A DNA stretch of 64,000 bases. Origin: Anthoceros angustus. Taxonomy: Eukaryota; Streptophyta; Anthocerotopsida; Anthocerotales; Anthocerotaceae. The notes beneath the pieces are model-generated. The model saw nothing but the letters and a program-made list of their open reading frames with translations. It did not search any database and was not told where the DNA came from. Shown in pieces: positions 11,800-24,077 of the stretch. Made by a program: the position numbers and the translations under genes. How positions within the stretch are numbered: the stretch's first letter is position 1; every line of letters begins with the position of its first letter. The stretch lies in NCBI GenBank assembly GCA_010909165.1, contig MU008155.1, positions 2,108,001 through 2,172,000 on the forward strand. Reading direction: 5' to 3'.

Positions 11800-13755
11800 A
11801 GGCTTCTACCCCCAATCGAGGATCCTGCTGCGTCCTCATCCTCTCCCGGTCACGTGTTACGGTATTCTCCGGATGCTTGCGCATTTCCTCCTGCAACATC
11901 TCGGTCACCTCCGGACTACGTCCGTGGAAGCTAACGTCGCCGTCGGGAGGCACGTTCCCTTCTCCACTGTCTGTGGGAGAACTTCCTTGGGTAATCCCTC
12001 CGGCGCTGCCGTCAGCCCTCCTTCATCGGTCGGATCCTCTGCTGGTATTTGGTTTGATTGCCTTCCTCGGCGTCGTGGCTTCCTCGATCTTGTTCTTCTT
12101 CTGGCGCCTTTCTCGTCGCTCCTTCCTTGACTACAGTAGACACCTCAAGATTTCCGCCCGACTCCCTTCCTTTCGACACCCCCATTACCTTCTTGTTCTT
12201 TCCATCTCGCGTACCTCGGGAATCTCTTCCTCCATGGCCAGCATCTTGACTTGCCGTGCATGGGTCTTAGGAGGTGGCGTTGGTGGTCGAGTTCTCCGCT
12301 TGGTGTGGCATATCTGCCCTTGTGCGGGGTTGGGACATAGCGTCTTGCACTGTCATATGCCCGGCACCTTGCGATCGCCGGCTCGAAGTCCCCATTACCA
12401 CCTCGTTGAGTGCGGACACGCGTTGGAGTAATGGCGAGATTCCCATTCCAGACCACGGTGTCACGGAGGATACGAAGGGCTCCCATGCGGTCTTTGCATC
12501 GGTGGGGCTCGTTGTATTGGACCTCCGGTTGGCGGATACATGGTTTTGGGATATCGCGGCCCGGAGGGCTTCTGTACGATAGGCCTCTTCCCATTGCTCC
12601 TCGGCCTCCTCCTCGTATTCGTAGTCCACTTGATGCGGCCTTGAGGCGGTTGGACTTCGAATGGTATGTTCTTGGCACCGGCACACGATGCGTTCGTAGT
12701 CGGTGTTTTCCGCGCTCGGTCCTTAACGTTTATCGCGGTCCTCTACTCTCTTTATCACTTTTCCGGTCCTCCCGCGGACACTACCTCCTTTGAGGGAGTC
12801 GGGTCCGGTGGAGCTTCTCGGACGGTCTTTGGTGTCACCACCTCCTTCTTACCACCCTTCTTTTGGCGGGGCCTTTCTTGCTCTTCTTCTTGCGGGATAC
12901 TCTTCCTAGAGACCTCGTCTCTTCTTGTTGCTCCTCCTCAAGACACCTCCGATTGGTCTTCCTCCTCCTCACGAAGACTCTTCCTCCTCGGTCGAACCCC
13001 GTTTCTTCTTCTTCTTCTTGCCTCCTTGAGCGGTTCTTTATCCTCGATGTAGCGATTCCTCGTAGTTTTTGGCCACGTCCTTCTCGGCGCGTGCAGCCAT
13101 GGGTTTGGCTAGAGGCCGGAACGCGTACGCTTGCATCGTGGTATGGGTTGGATCGATCCTCGGGCATAGAACCGCTCGATGTCTGAGCCCGGCTTCTCCT
13201 TCTTCCCTCGCTTGATTTTCCAACTTTGATAATACATACCCCTCACTGGTGATCCCTAACCGTTCTAAGAAGGCATTTTCAAAGCTTCAAGGCGGGTGGG
13301 GCATTCTCCGTGGTCGGTACTTTCTCCGATACCATTGAGCGGTCCTCGGAGAACCCCTTGGAAAATTTGGATGAGGCTGCGTCGACTCCTCTCCGTTGAA
13401 GTTGGCTTTGGACGAAGTCCTCCACAAAGGTCTCGCATCCCGCTCCTTCTTCCCTCCGAATATGGAGTCGCTTGTTTGGTCGAGGTAGGGGCCATGGGTG
13501 CGCCATCGATTGGGTTAGGCGTGGTGTCCTACCTTCTTCCGTTGGCGTCCCTCGTACCCGTACTCGTCTTGGTCCCAATTCGACCACGTTCTCCCTCCTC
13601 GATCGGTGCTCTCTCGTTGGGTTTGGCGTCTCTCCCTCTCACAGGCTCGGAGAGCAGTGACCACGTCCGATCCTCTGACGGTTCACTCTTGGACCGTCGC
13701 TCGACGCATTCACTTACCTTCTCTTCCTAAGGCGCACTGCGGCCACAGACCGATT
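11800..13755 (-). pseudogene. Gypsy gag region (degenerate)
   Basis: Between the PBS-like site and the protease the minus strand carries charged, Glu/Arg-rich frames (12267-12686, 12835-13167, 13279-13587). One includes FVEDFVQSQLQRRGVD at about 13410-13460, typical of a gag helical segment. No CCHC zinc knuckle could be placed with confidence. The location fits gag. Confidence 0.5.
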
Positions 13756-13772
13756 TCATTCCCGCAGCGCCA
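13756..13772 (-). promoter_or_regulatory. Primer binding site-like sequence
   Basis: Just inside the 5' LTR (three bases after its CCACA end) the minus strand reads TGGCGCTGCGGGAATGA. The start TGGCGC is shared with tRNA-Asp-type PBSs common in plant Gypsy elements; the rest matches only if small deletions are allowed. Confidence 0.5.
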
Positions 13773-13775
13773 AAA

Positions 13776-16700
13776 TGTGGCGGGACTTTTGCGATGGCGG
13801 TAGCGCACAATCCGTGTCGTTGTAGGAAGAAGTCCGTTCCCAAGGGAATGATAGGCCCGTTTACGCGTTTGGTGATTCTTACCGTCCTTAGCGCTCGTTC
13901 GGTCTCAACACACACATACTCCTAACTACTCTGGCGTTCCGTCTGACGGTATGGCCAAGCGTTTAGACCCGTTCGTATCGTTCACTATCCATCCCATCAG
14001 TCCTTTCCTCTCCTCTCACGCTACACTCTTGATCTTAGAAAAACGCGATTCTGTGATCCGGACCTCCTCGTCGTTCGCGGGCCTCTCGTCCGGGCTCTAC
14101 ACCCTCCGGAGTTCCTCCGGCTCAGCGTTCGGTCGTTGTTCGGTGTCGGACGCGGCTCGGACGCGGTCACGATCACCCTTCCGCACACACCACAAAGTAG
14201 TCACGGGACCTTGATCAATCTCCCGGGTGTCGCTGTGACTCGGGACTCACGTTAGCAAGAAGACTCACAAAGGTGCGCAAGCGGCATCAACACCAAGAAA
14301 GATGCTTTACTAGGCGACCTCGGCCCCTCTTATCTGCGGTGGCGTCTTTATTACACCCCCATTACGGCGATAGCCATTTCGGTATACCTAATCGGCCTAC
14401 CTATCCCCTATCTCCTTCGCCATTGTGGGTGGGAAGGTCTGAGCCCGCCTCGGAATGGGTGGTCAATCCCGTCACAGCGGTTGTGGTGCACCCAATCGGA
14501 TGATCCGTGAGGCCCCTCCTCTCCCGGAATCACAGTCGGGTTGGGCTCTGGATCAGCCGCCGTTACCAAGCGTCATCCTCCCCCTGGCCTCCCTCACAGG
14601 TCCTTGGCGGTGGGGGCCACCTCGGCTCCCCTAAGCGAAGTCGAAGGGGCTCCTCCCTTCTTGCCCTTGGCCGGTCCTCGAGGTCTGTCTCGACTCCACG
14701 AACTTGAGTCCTTATTCACAGGTCCGGCTGGGTCACCTTGTCTGGTCCGGACCTCGTCGGTTATTCGGGGTCCGGACTTGGTCCGGACTTATTAGTCCGG
14801 ACTTGAGTCCGGACTTATTGCGGTCGGACTTGTCTCCCTAGTCCGGACAAAGTCCGGACTCCACGGGTTTCCTCCCTCACGGGACTCCTCGTGGCTCTCC
14901 CTCAAGTCCTCCTGTTCCCGATCGCCCGTGACTCCCGTTGGCCCCTCCTTCCATGGTGAGGTGCGGGGTGCTTACCTCGATCGCATCCGCTCCCTCGTTC
15001 TGCTCCTCGGTTGCTCCTCTCCGCGCTCCCGTCATCTCAAGCAGGGGCCACTAGGGTCCCTGTCATCCCGTGGCCTTCATCTCCTTGAGCCTTCCGGTCC
15101 GTCCGTCTGCGGCCGTCGAGAGGCTTCTGCCTTGAGCTCGGTGGTAATAGGCAAAGTCAGATCGACTTGGTGCCTCTTCCACGTGTGCGGGCACCGATAC
15201 TCCCTCCGCCATAAGTGTTAGGGGCGTCTTTTGCTTGTTGGGCCACCTCTCCTGCCCGGTTGTGTGGGCAGGGGTCAGAGGCTACAAGGGCCTCGGTCAC
15301 CTCCTGCATTGCTGTTGCTCACTGCTCGGCTCCGTCGTTTCCTTTCCATTGACTTACCCGCCCGCCAGCGGCGTTCCCTTCCGCCTTTCTCTGGACCGGC
15401 TTCTTTTACCTTCCGGTGCTCGCGCTCCGTTCATTACGGCCTTTACATGACTCCCTCTCCAGGTGATCGGATACCGTCCGCTCGGACTTCCTCCGGCTCT
15501 TCAGCACAGCGTCCAACTCCTTGGATAGTCGCGATTTTCCTCCGTCTTGAGGCCAGAGGCACTACTTTTGCTCGAGTCGTGGATTCTCTCGTTGAGAATC
15601 ACTGCTGCTCAAGCGCATCTTGGGTTGTAGCTCCAGCGTGTCCTTCATCCTCCATCTGCGCCTCTCCTTCTACTCCTGCGGTGTGCTCGGAGATCCTCTA
15701 TCTCCCGAGTCTTGGCCCTTGCCTCATAGCCTGTCCATGCCTTGAGTAGCCTCATTTGCTGTGACTCTCTCCACGGTTCGATCACGTCATGGTGATCCGG
15801 TCGCTCTTTGTGACTTGGGCTCCTTCGGCCTTTCCCGCCTTGGCGCTGCTCTGGCCGCCTCCGAGTCGAGCTCTCTCGCTTGTGCCGGGCCTCTTCCGCC
15901 TCTGCTGCGCTTCCCCTCTTCTGCAAGGTCCTCCGCCCGCTTGGGCCTCTGAGCTTGCTTGTGACGGTGAAGAACTTAACCCGATCTGTGAACCGCGGGC
16001 CTCGCGCTCCACCCGGCGTTTCCTTCCTCGATCCGGGCGAGGGACTCCGCCTTTCCTTTGCCCTCGGCCGCCTTCACTTGCTCTTGGGTTCCACCATCCT
16101 CCTCGGGTGGCCTCCACTTCTGGGTCTTCTCTGTACCACGAGACCCCAAAGCATTCCGTCCATGGCGGTGGCGAGACTTGAGTGTTTCTTCCACGGCCGC
16201 AGTGAGGCCCCACAAAGTCCGTAGTGGGGCCGGCATTTCTCGATCCGAGGACCTCCACCGGATCCGTAAGTCGGTGGGTTCTCGGACCTAATCGGGACCC
16301 TCGGGTCACAGTGGTGAGTCAGTACCCTCTTTGGCCCTCTTGGCCTCTAACTCCTTTGTGCCCTCTTTCTCCAGGGCTCGGAGGAGGTGAGGGGTCGGGA
16401 GCAAGCTCTTTTGCCCCTTCACCGGGGCAGGGCCGGCTCGAGGTGGGGCTGCCGATGACCTCCCTCCTTGGGCCACGTCCCTTTCTGCCCTCCTTACGCC
16501 TCTTGACCTCTTGCCACTCGTGGCGGGGGTAAGAATGCACCAGTCTTTGCGTTGGTAAGCACCGTCTTCCTCTTGGCTCCCGAGTTCGTCGGGGCTCGGC
16601 CGTCGTGGTTGTTCATTGTTACTGCCGGGAGCGCCCTCGGCATCGGCTCCCTCTGCCTGCTCGGAGGGCACCAAAAGGAGGAAGGGAATCTCCTCCCAAA

Positions 16701-18070
16701 CTTCCACAGGTGGTGAGGGGTTCGCTCAGACGTATGGAGTGGAATCCTCGATCGTCCTCCTCCGAGTCGCTTGGTCTTGAAGGCGACCCCCCACCTCAGG
16801 CGCCCTTGCACGCTCTACTTGGCGGGGCCTCCGGCCCTTGGGCGCCCGCTGCTCTCCCTCCTTGAGGAGCTCGAAATGTCCCCATACATGAATCGGGTGG
16901 GTCACCGATGGCGAGGCTTCTCGCTCCTTAGCTTGCGTGCCTCTGGCAAGGCGAAGATAATCCTTCCCGTCGCTCTCTTCCCTGGGCGCATGCGAGAATA
17001 CCAGGTTATCACCAAGGTGATCCACCTTGGTGGCGAGTTCAATGGACAATGATCGGGCTACCGCCCTTACTCGGTCGGCGGATCGGATATCAACCATCCG
17101 TTGGTTGTCATTGCGTTCGAGCCTCGGCTGCGCGTGGGGCCCTATCTTCCCCGCCTTAAGGGGCTCGGCACCGCCCCTTCTTCCTCCTTGAGTTGTAGGC
17201 CATCCTCGGGACCTCAAGGTCCATCGCCTCGGGTCCTCCGGAGGTTCTTGGATCGGACCTCCTTGTTGATCGCCGCGGCATCTTCGGGCAAACTCCGGAC
17301 TAGGTAACGTTGTCAAAGGTCCGAGACCATTTGGAACACGTCCGGATGCCACTCTGCACCAATTCCCCACTTCCTCCGGCCGGGGCCCGAAGTCCGGATA
17401 GCGCGGGTCACAATGTTGCGCTCCACGGTCCATGGCTCCCAGTTTCGTCGGCTTTTGGGTGCCATTGCCTTCTCCTCCTCTTGTTGCAGCTGGCGGTCCG
17501 GTGACGATGTTCCTCCCCGCGCGTTTTGCTCCAACGAGTGCGCGCTCTAAGCGGCGCCCGAGCGGAGCGGGCGGAGGGCGCAGGATTGTGAGGAGGCTGC
17601 GCGAAATGACCTCCCTCCTTGGCGCGCTTGTGGAAGTAACTGGGCGGGAAGGCCTCTTCGTTGTCCGTGGCGAGTGCGCATGGCTTACTCGACCCTACGC
17701 TTAGCCTGCGGCCTTACGCGCGCGCGCGCGGGCGTGAATACTGCCTGCGGCCTCGCAATTCTGTCTGGCCTGCATGCCCGACCTCCACTCGGGGCCGTCA
17801 CGTGGCGCCCTCGTCATCCTCACGCCTCCGCTCCTGGTTACTTTCCTGGCGTACTTATCCTATTTTGACACTGGGTGGGTTCCGGACTTATCCGTTACTC
17901 GGCGTAGTCCGGAGCTTGCCATAGTGGTGCGGGGTCCGTTGTTCACTCAGTCGGAGTATACTCCGGGCCTCGTCGGCGCTACCCCAATTTATTCCTCCTT
18001 CCTTTATTTGTCCTTGATCCTAAAAAAAAAAAACCCTACTTGTTCCTAACTGTCCCGAGTGCATAGCCTG
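13776..18070 (-). repeat. LTR, right copy (5' LTR of the Gypsy element)
   Basis: Direct repeat of 4018-8303, starting TGTGGCGGGACTTT. The right end reads GCATAGCCTG before the AGTAT duplication, where the left copy has GCATAGCCCACA, so a few terminal bases are changed or lost. It holds seven exact GTCCGGAC palindromes at 14745-14860. Sense-strand frames include 16726-17433 (about 235 codons) and 17313-17534, sharing the W-E-P-W-x-V-E-R-N-I-V-T-R peptide with both other copies. Confidence 0.83.
14745..14860. repeat. GTCCGGAC palindrome array in right LTR
   Basis: Seven exact GTCCGGAC palindromes in about 115 bp, several separated by TT, TTAT or TTGA. It is the densest of the three family copies. 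It is placed roughly three-quarters through the LTR in sense orientation. Confidence 0.65.
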
Positions 18071-18075
18071 AGTAT
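18071..18075. repeat. Target site duplication, right (AGTAT)
   Basis: Matches 4013-4017 and closes the Gypsy element. Confidence 0.7.
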
Positions 18076-19890
18076 GTAACCCTCGACCTTCTGATGCACT
18101 AAACCGTCTGCTCGTCGAGAATTTGGGACACATGAATGAGTTATGCTAATGGGCGCCAATATGCTACTGCACCCTATGCTCTTATGGAGATAGCTTCTAA
18201 CAATTAGAACAAAGTTCCACTTGGTATGACGTTCTTGCATGTCGCTTCATCTCATTTGAAAACGATTTGGACATAAAAGTTCCTCCACTCTAATATTAGA
18301 TTGCTTGGCCCTTACAGCGGAAATTAACTTTGAAGTGCCATGTTTAATGTGAATTAGTGATGGACAAAAAACTACAGCGGTAACTTTCGAGCCAAGGCGT
18401 TGGTGTCCTTGCCAGATAGAATATTATCGTGTTCAACTTGGAAAGGAGAAGGTAGGGATGTCGATGAATTCACTTTTATTACTTTTAACTTCCAGGCATC
18501 ACCAACATGAGTGCCTCAAGAGCCAGTATGGACATGAGGCATTCTCTACTAGCAACACTGTGAGAGCCTCGAGATTGGTACATTTGTCTCCTTCTTGACC
18601 TGATTTACTGCCTTCCATGCAGTGGCCCACTCCGTTGGCACCGTCCGGGGCTTTCGGAGTGCAGTGGCTGCTCGTTATGCCCTTGAATGCGCAGTAACAC
18701 CTTTCCACCTAGCATTGCTACGTTTCCTCACTTGAACGAGAATGTTCTGCTCTGTCAGCCGGTCAAGCCCTTGAGTCTGACTACACTTTTCCATTTGCTC
18801 TGGACCAGTGTACCATTTTCAATTCCTCTCACCACCTTCTTGCCACTTGTCCTCGGTCTAGTAGGCTCTTTATTATTGATTCTGCTCTTCCTCCCTATCT
18901 TGCGCTTGTCGTTTGGGTGAGTGGCCAGGGGGTTGCCCTCGCTGGATCCTCTGGAGTACCACCCTCGATAAGGGCCTAGTCCACACTACAGGTGAAGGCG
19001 ATATACTACCGAGGGTTCTTGAGGATAGATCGCCTTCCTCCGTTGCTCCTCTTGCTTTCACAGTGAAACACGATAATTTTTGGGGGGATATCACGGCCCC
19101 CTTCGGTCATAAAGCACCCCTTGTCACGCAGACACCTTACCTAGCAGCGTATATGTGCCCTCACTTTGATAATGGCACACACACACCTTTAAAGGGTCAT
19201 ACCCGTTATGATAAAAGGCAGCACATTCAAGTAGAACACCCCCTAGAAGCTGGAGCCACGGTGAGGAGTGTGGAGCCCGTCCTAGCAGCTTTTGTAGAAT
19301 GTTTGAGGCTGCCATTTTATATAATGTTTATTGGCAGAAACTTTACTTTGATGGTGGAACAGTAAAAACAATCACTGTCTTTAGAGAGTCTACGTTTTAG
19401 TAATCGTAAAGTAAGAACATTGCAGCAAACATACGCTAAAGGAGGGGAGTGGTCATCGGCATATAAATCAGCCTCCAGTTATGGATTCTCCTCCATTGCT
19501 TGCTTTCGTCTTCAATAGTATCATTCCTAGGCCCACCATCGGCGGTAATTGTGGTACACTTACCGCGACAATCTAAGTTTGCTTTGACCCTCATCCAAAA
19601 GATAGCGATCGTAGTCTTCAACAGAAGCACTCAATGCGACCCACTTGGGCTTTAAAGGCAATGCAGTACGTCCTTCAAAATGAACAAAGTTAGTTGCCCA
19701 TGTATGCAAGCATCACTTAAAATCAACAAAGTTGAGTTATTGAAAGAAAAGATATATAATAGTTTGAACCCGACACATATTCTAGGGTTAGTCAAACTTT
19801 TTTCCAAACACTAGACCAACAGAGTCCCTAAGTTACAAGACTCATTGATCCACTACATATTCATTTTTGTTAAAAGGCTGCTATGAGGAG
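18076..19890. other. Intergenic DNA, no recognisable gene
   Basis: Several frames of 60-150 codons occur on both strands (the longest at 18913-19365 plus), but none shows a domain, signal or splice pattern I recognise. Confidence 0.4.
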
Positions 19891-19894
19891 GCGT

Positions 19895-20440
19895 GGCGCA
19901 TGCAGCGGTGTGCTAGGGGCGCGGCCGGCAGCACCATGGGTGGGGTGTGCTGGGGAGGCGGCCGGCCCGCGCCATAGGCAAGCGGCGTGTTGGTGGGGGA
20001 GCGTAGGAGGCGGGCGTCTTTGGGGGCGCCGTGGCCCGGCGCCTGTAAACCGGAATGTGTGCTAGGGGAGGCGCCGGCGAGAGCAGGCGCGCACATGAGC
20101 CAAATGTGCTAGGGAGGGCCGTGGCCCTGGCGCCCTTAAGCGAGGTGTCCTGCGAGGCCTTCGGCCCGGCCGGTACTTATAAGCGAGGCGTGTTAGAGGC
20201 GGCCGTACAGCTGAACCATAAGCGAGGTAATACTTTGTAGGCAGCCGGCCCGTGGCCTGCAGAAACTCCATGGCTTTGGGGGAGAACCGTAGAGGCGGCC
20301 TCCCTAGCTCCACACCATGATCTGACCTTTGCAAGCCAATTAGTGCTAGGGGAGGCAGTAGGCAGGCGCCGCCTCATCCTTGCTTAGAATGCCGATGGGT
20401 GGCGTGTGGAGGGCGGCCGTGCCGGCGTCCTCCTGCTGGG
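19895..20440. repeat. GC-rich degenerate tandem array
   Basis: About nine irregular units of roughly 40-70 bp, each beginning with a variant of GTGCTAGGGGAGGCGGCC and often ending with CATAAGCGAGG. Related units form the array at 25630-25940, where the core is GTGCGGGGAGGCGGCCCGG. The two arrays bracket about 5 kb of repeat-derived DNA. Confidence 0.6.
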
Positions 20441-20957
20441 CTTGTAAATAAATTGGGCAAATGGAGTGGTCTTCGCCTAGTGTGGAATGGGTTTTGCATC
20501 CGAAGGCAAAGAGGCCACATTGCCCTATGCCCATCTTGGTTATAGTCCTGAGATTGATCGAGTGGAATGGTTTTTGTATCGAGGTGTTACAGATACATGG
20601 ATTCTGGGACTCACCCCTGGGCTCGCTCACTACCATCCAGCCTTACTCGACTACCTACAAACCCACCACCGCGGGTAGATCTTCGCCACCGCAGCGGGTG
20701 GGTATCGAACCATGGCGGGTCCCACCTGCTACCGTCATACCTATTTGTCACCGGCCTGGGCGCAGACCTTGGGGGCTATGGACATACAAACACCCATATA
20801 CACCTCACTTCACTCAGGAATTTCCGCGATCCCACCGCACACTTCCACTCCCCTACGATTTCGATCTTCCCCACACGCACTCACAATCCCTCACAAGACT
20901 CATCTAATTCTCGGGGACCTTTCCCTTCCTAATGAACTCTCCTCCCTCACGCCACAG

Positions 20958-21116
20958 ACCCCTCCTTGGGCCACACAGACCCTACCACATGCACTCTCCC
21001 TCGCCACAGATCTCCTTGGGCCACACAGACCTCCTTGGGCCACACACCCTCCTTGGGCCACATGACCCTCCTTGGGCCACACAGACCCCTCCTTGGGCCA
21101 CACAGACCCCTCTCAT
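20958..21116. repeat. CCTTGGGCCACACAGACC minisatellite
   Basis: Six copies of a 17-21 bp unit CTCCTTGGGCCACACAGAC, the first separated from the rest by about 40 bp and two with altered tails. In one plus-strand frame it would encode repeats of a P-P-W-A-T type, but there is no sign of a gene around it. Confidence 0.8.
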
Positions 21117-21398
21117 GGAATAAAGTGGCGCTGGGAAAGAGGATCAGAAAGAAAACCCCGGCCACGCTAGCCTTCCGCCTCAGCCTTCCGCTGCAATTCC
21201 TACCTCTTTTCCGCCACCACCTTCCACACCCTGTGCGTGGAGCTTGGCCACTCCGCCTCGACCATCCAGTGGATCTTCCGGCCTTCTTGTGACGAGAAGG
21301 CGGCATCGAACGAGTTTGATGTCGATCGACGCTCCAACCAACCTCGCATAGCTTCAACACACGGAAGTTCACACCGAAATTGTCTTAGAGAGACTCTC

Positions 21399-24077
21399 AA
21401 GGGTCTCTTATACATTCACCGTGGATTTCCACACCACTCCTACCAGGTGTCTAGAAAATATGGCCCACTACCACGAGCGCTCCTACCAATTGTGAACTAC
21501 TCGGGTCCTCAAAACATCCTATCCCCTACCCCAAAAAGAAGCCTCCGCCTATGATGTCGCCCCTAAAATCACACCCATGTTGCTAGCCGCTCAGGGGGTT
21601 CCTGCGCCTCGCCTCCCGCCCGATCCGAGCGATTCTCCCCAAAACCTCCACCTCGCCACGCGCAGCTTCGTCTTCCATGGGCGCTGCCTATAGGCCCTTT
21701 ATTCCGCCTCATCGCCGACAGCCACACTGTGCTCCTCCCTCCACGCCTCGCCGCTCATTTCCTCGATCACCACTTGGGGGGTAGGCCCCTGCTCGGAAGA
21801 ACCATCGTAAACGCCTGCGTGGCGGTCAAGATGTGCGCCCAATAGTTTCGCCTCCGTCCCAACAACCACATACACATTTAGAGTGAGCACCGCTCACCAT
21901 GCGTGCGCTGAGGACATGAGCATCCTCATCCAGACGTAGCACAATACGCCTTCGACAGAGGTTCTTACCTCTCCTCCGTGGACAATCCCGAGCCGGCCGC
22001 CTGGAATCCAGTGGGATCGATCCCCACTGCAGCCCTGCCGTGACTTCCCCACCTCGGTTCCTCCTTCCGCGACGGTGGTTTTTAGCCACCGTGGTGGTAG
22101 TTTCCACCTGGTGGCTTGCCATCGGGTTGCCGTGGCTTTCTCTTCTGGCCACCTCTCTCTTGACTCGGCCCTAGCTTCATCTCTCTCTCGCTTATATCTC
22201 TCCGCCACTTCTTGAATTTCTCAGAGGCGCCATTGTTTCCATTTGTTCCCGGCTCAGACCTCATCTTGAAGCTCCTCGATTGTGGCATGCGCCCTTGACC
22301 TCGATTCACTAAGGCCTGCTGGGTGGACATGGCCTTAGCCGCTCCTGCCTTGCATAGGGCCGCCTCATTCTGCCTCAAGGCCCTCGCCACCTTGTTCTCG
22401 CCTGTGCTCCAACTTCCTTGAGCAACTTTTCCGCTCTGCACACTCGCCTGTGTGAGAGCCATCACTGGTCGAGGAGATCCTGCCGTCGAGCCATGGCCAA
22501 GTCAAGGCCTCGCAGATTCTCGAATTGGGCTGCCCCTCGTGCCCATTCCTTCCACAACACCTCGCAGACGCGAGCGTGTCACTGCTCCACTTCACCGGAC
22601 GGGTGTGAAATGTCGCCAAAATGTTCGAGCTGTCATGACTTGGCTATCGAAACTAACCTCTTCTTCTAGGGGTTGGTTTGCCACAACTTCCTCATCCGCC
22701 CAATCTCCTAGCGGCGACTCGCAAGGGTCTCTTATACATTCATTTGGATTTCCACTCACTCCTACCGGTGTCTAGAAAATATGGCCCACTACCACGGCGC
22801 TCCTACCAATTCGGAAACTCTGACTCCACGGGTCCTCAAAACATCCTATCCCCTACCCCAAAAAGCCTCGGCCTATGATGTCGCTCCCCTAAAATCAGTA
22901 GCGTCATGATTCTTTGCCTAATACTGCGAGGTGGGGTTCCGTCGCTCTCGCTCTCACCGCCTCGATCGGCGATTCTCCCCAAAACCTCCACCTCGGCCTT
23001 CCTGCGGTTTCTTGGCGTCTTCCATGGGCGTCGTCGTCTATAGGCCCTATGCATTATTCCGCTCCTCATCATTTGGCCACACCTGTGCTCCTCCTCCGCC
23101 GGCCTCAGCAGCTCAGCTCATTTCCTCGATCACCACTTGGGGGGTAGGCCCCGCTCCCGTTCGGAAGAACCAGTAGCCGTGGCGGTCAAGATGTGACCAA
23201 TAGTTTACGCCCCTCTGTCCCAACAACCACATACACATTTAGAGTGAGCACGCTCACCATGCGGCGAAGCCGGGGACATGAGCATCCTCATCCAGGCCGT
23301 AGCACTGTCGCTCTTCTTTCTGAGGTTCTTACCCTCTCCTCCGTGGACAATCACAGGTGCCTTGAATCCGGGATCGTATCCCCAGGCGCTCATCGGTGAC
23401 TTCCCCACCTCGGTTCCTCCTTCATGCGGTGGCGGTTTAGCCACCGTGGTGGTAGTTTCCCCAGTGGTGGCTTGACTCTGCGGTTCTTTGTGGCTGCCCT
23501 TCTTGGTTTGGCCACCTCTCTCTTGACTCGGCCCTAGCTTCATCTCTCTCGCTTATATCTCTCATGACTTCTTGAATTTCTCGGGCGCCATTGTTTCCAT
23601 TTGTTCACAGGCTCATGAGACCTCATCTTGAAGCTCCTCGATTGTGGCATCGCCCCTTGACTGATTCACTAAGGCCTCTGTTGGGTGGACATGGCCTTGC
23701 TCACATGCCTTGCATAGGGCCGCATTCCGTCTGCGCTCCTCACCACCTTGTTCTCGCCTTCCGGGCTCTCCAACTTCTCCTTGAGCAACTTTTCTGTTGG
23801 CCACACTCGGCCGGTGAGAGCCATGGGCTGGTCGAGGAGATCGCTGCGTCGAGCCATGGCGAAGTCGGGCACTGATTCAGTGCCCGTGCCCATTCCCTTC
23901 CACAACAATTCTACTTGTGTCCTGTCTCCACTTGAGGTAGGACGGGTCGGTGAAATGTCGCCAAAATGTTCGGAGCTCCGTCGCGGACTTGGCTATCGAA
24001 ACTAACCCCTCTTCTTCTAGGGGTTGGTTTGCCACAACTTCCTCATCCGCCCCAATCTCTCCTAGCGCTGACTCGCA
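21399..24077 (-). repeat. 1.33-kb tandem duplication of an unclassified element
   Basis: Unit 1 (about 21399-22725) and unit 2 (about 22726-24077) are direct copies: both start AGGGTCTCTTATACATTCA and both contain, for example, CGGTTCCTCCTTC and the minus-strand peptides MKLGPSQERGGQ and AMSTQQ. They differ mostly by small indels. Minus-strand frames are Arg/Gly/Glu-rich, with charged segments (EKFKKW, EREMKLG) that recall a gag-like or nucleic-acid-binding protein, but no defining motif is visible. Confidence 0.7.

Larger units (their letters stand above)
4018..18070 (-). mobile_element. Gypsy LTR retrotransposon with 4.3-kb LTRs
   Basis: A full-length element in minus orientation, about 14.05 kb. 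Two direct repeats (4018-8303 and 13776-18070) begin TGTGG; the left copy ends CCACA. A 5-bp target duplication AGTAT flanks it (4013-4017 and 18071-18075). Between the LTRs, minus-strand frames occur in the order gag, protease, reverse transcriptase, RNase H, integrase, which is the Gypsy (Metaviridae) order. Every domain is spread over several frames, so this copy would not be autonomous as read, although repeat copies in this window show an indel pattern suggestive of assembly error. LTRs of over 4 kb are at the extreme of the plant range and make up about 60 percent of the element. A solo LTR of the same family lies at 47146-52633. Confidence 0.88.

Noticed and set aside
17701-17760. Z-DNA-like GCGCGCGCGC tract as a functional site
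   Set aside because: The tract is short, lies in an LTR with indel-prone sequence, and is not kept in the other LTR copies.
20932-21123. Small protein with P-P-W-A-T-Q-T repeats
   Set aside because: It comes solely from the CCTTGGGCCACACAGACC minisatellite and has no gene context.
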